Shown here in pieces: positions 63,916 through 64,000 of a stretch of DNA of 64,000 nucleotides. Below the pieces are notes generated by a model, which searched no databases, was not told the DNA's origin, and saw only the letters and a list, made by a program, of their open reading frames with translations. Origin of the DNA: Pelecanus crispus (lineage: Eukaryota > Chordata > Aves > Pelecaniformes > Pelecanidae); NCBI RefSeq assembly GCF_030463565.1, contig NC_134652.1, forward strand, positions 16,779,397 to 16,843,396, read 5' to 3'. Numbering within the stretch: the stretch's first letter is position 1; every line of letters begins with the position of its first letter. The translations under genes and the position numbers were made by a program.

Positions 63916-64000
63916 CTGTAGGACAGAAAGGGCTCTTAGTGAGAGCACCAGGTGTTAGCTGCCCCCCAGGAGGTTTGGGACCCCCTCTCCGTGCAGGAGC

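Overview
The window is nuclear DNA from a bird. The evidence is a CR1 LINE 3' end with the avian ATTCTATG-type tail, an LTR of a kind that I recall being common in bird genomes, small introns in a GC-rich gene-dense half, and five genes in the order known from human 10q24 (ARHGAP19, RRP12, PGAM1, EXOSC1, ZDHHC16, MMS19). I built exon models by reading splice sites and keeping the reading frame. The predicted lengths are close to my recollection of the human proteins: ARHGAP19 493 aa (human 494), RRP12 1294 (1297), PGAM1 254 (254), EXOSC1 195 (195), ZDHHC16 375 (377).

Layout. Bases 1-7.6 kb are intergenic sequence left of ARHGAP19, toward where SLIT1 lies in human. They hold a 23-bp minisatellite (2399-2766) and a solo LTR (5183-6025) with a perfect 7-bp flanking duplication. 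ARHGAP19 occupies 7.6-35.3 kb on the minus strand, with a 13.5-kb first intron that carries a CR1 3' fragment. Bases 35.5-38.8 kb have no recognisable gene; human FRAT1/FRAT2 sit at this position, and I see no FRAT coding sequence here. From 39.1 to 64 kb the sequence is compact: RRP12 (-), PGAM1 (+), EXOSC1 (-), ZDHHC16 (+) and the 3' end of MMS19 (-).

The last five genes alternate strands. This gives two head-to-head pairs sharing short CpG-rich promoters (RRP12/PGAM1, about 585 bp between start codons; EXOSC1/ZDHHC16, about 250 bp) and two tail-to-tail pairs with close poly(A) signals. They are housekeeping functions: small-subunit ribosome maturation and export (RRP12), glycolysis (PGAM1), the RNA exosome cap (EXOSC1), ER palmitoylation (ZDHHC16) and cytosolic Fe-S cluster delivery (MMS19). 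ARHGAP19 is a RhoA GTPase-activating protein used in mitosis. I found no clearly novel system. The items most worth checking are the minisatellite, the divergent ARHGAP19 C-terminus, a uORF overlapping the ZDHHC16 start, a G-rich degenerate repeat in its first intron, a 22-nt poly(C) splice tract in PGAM1, and several enhancer-like AT-rich blocks.
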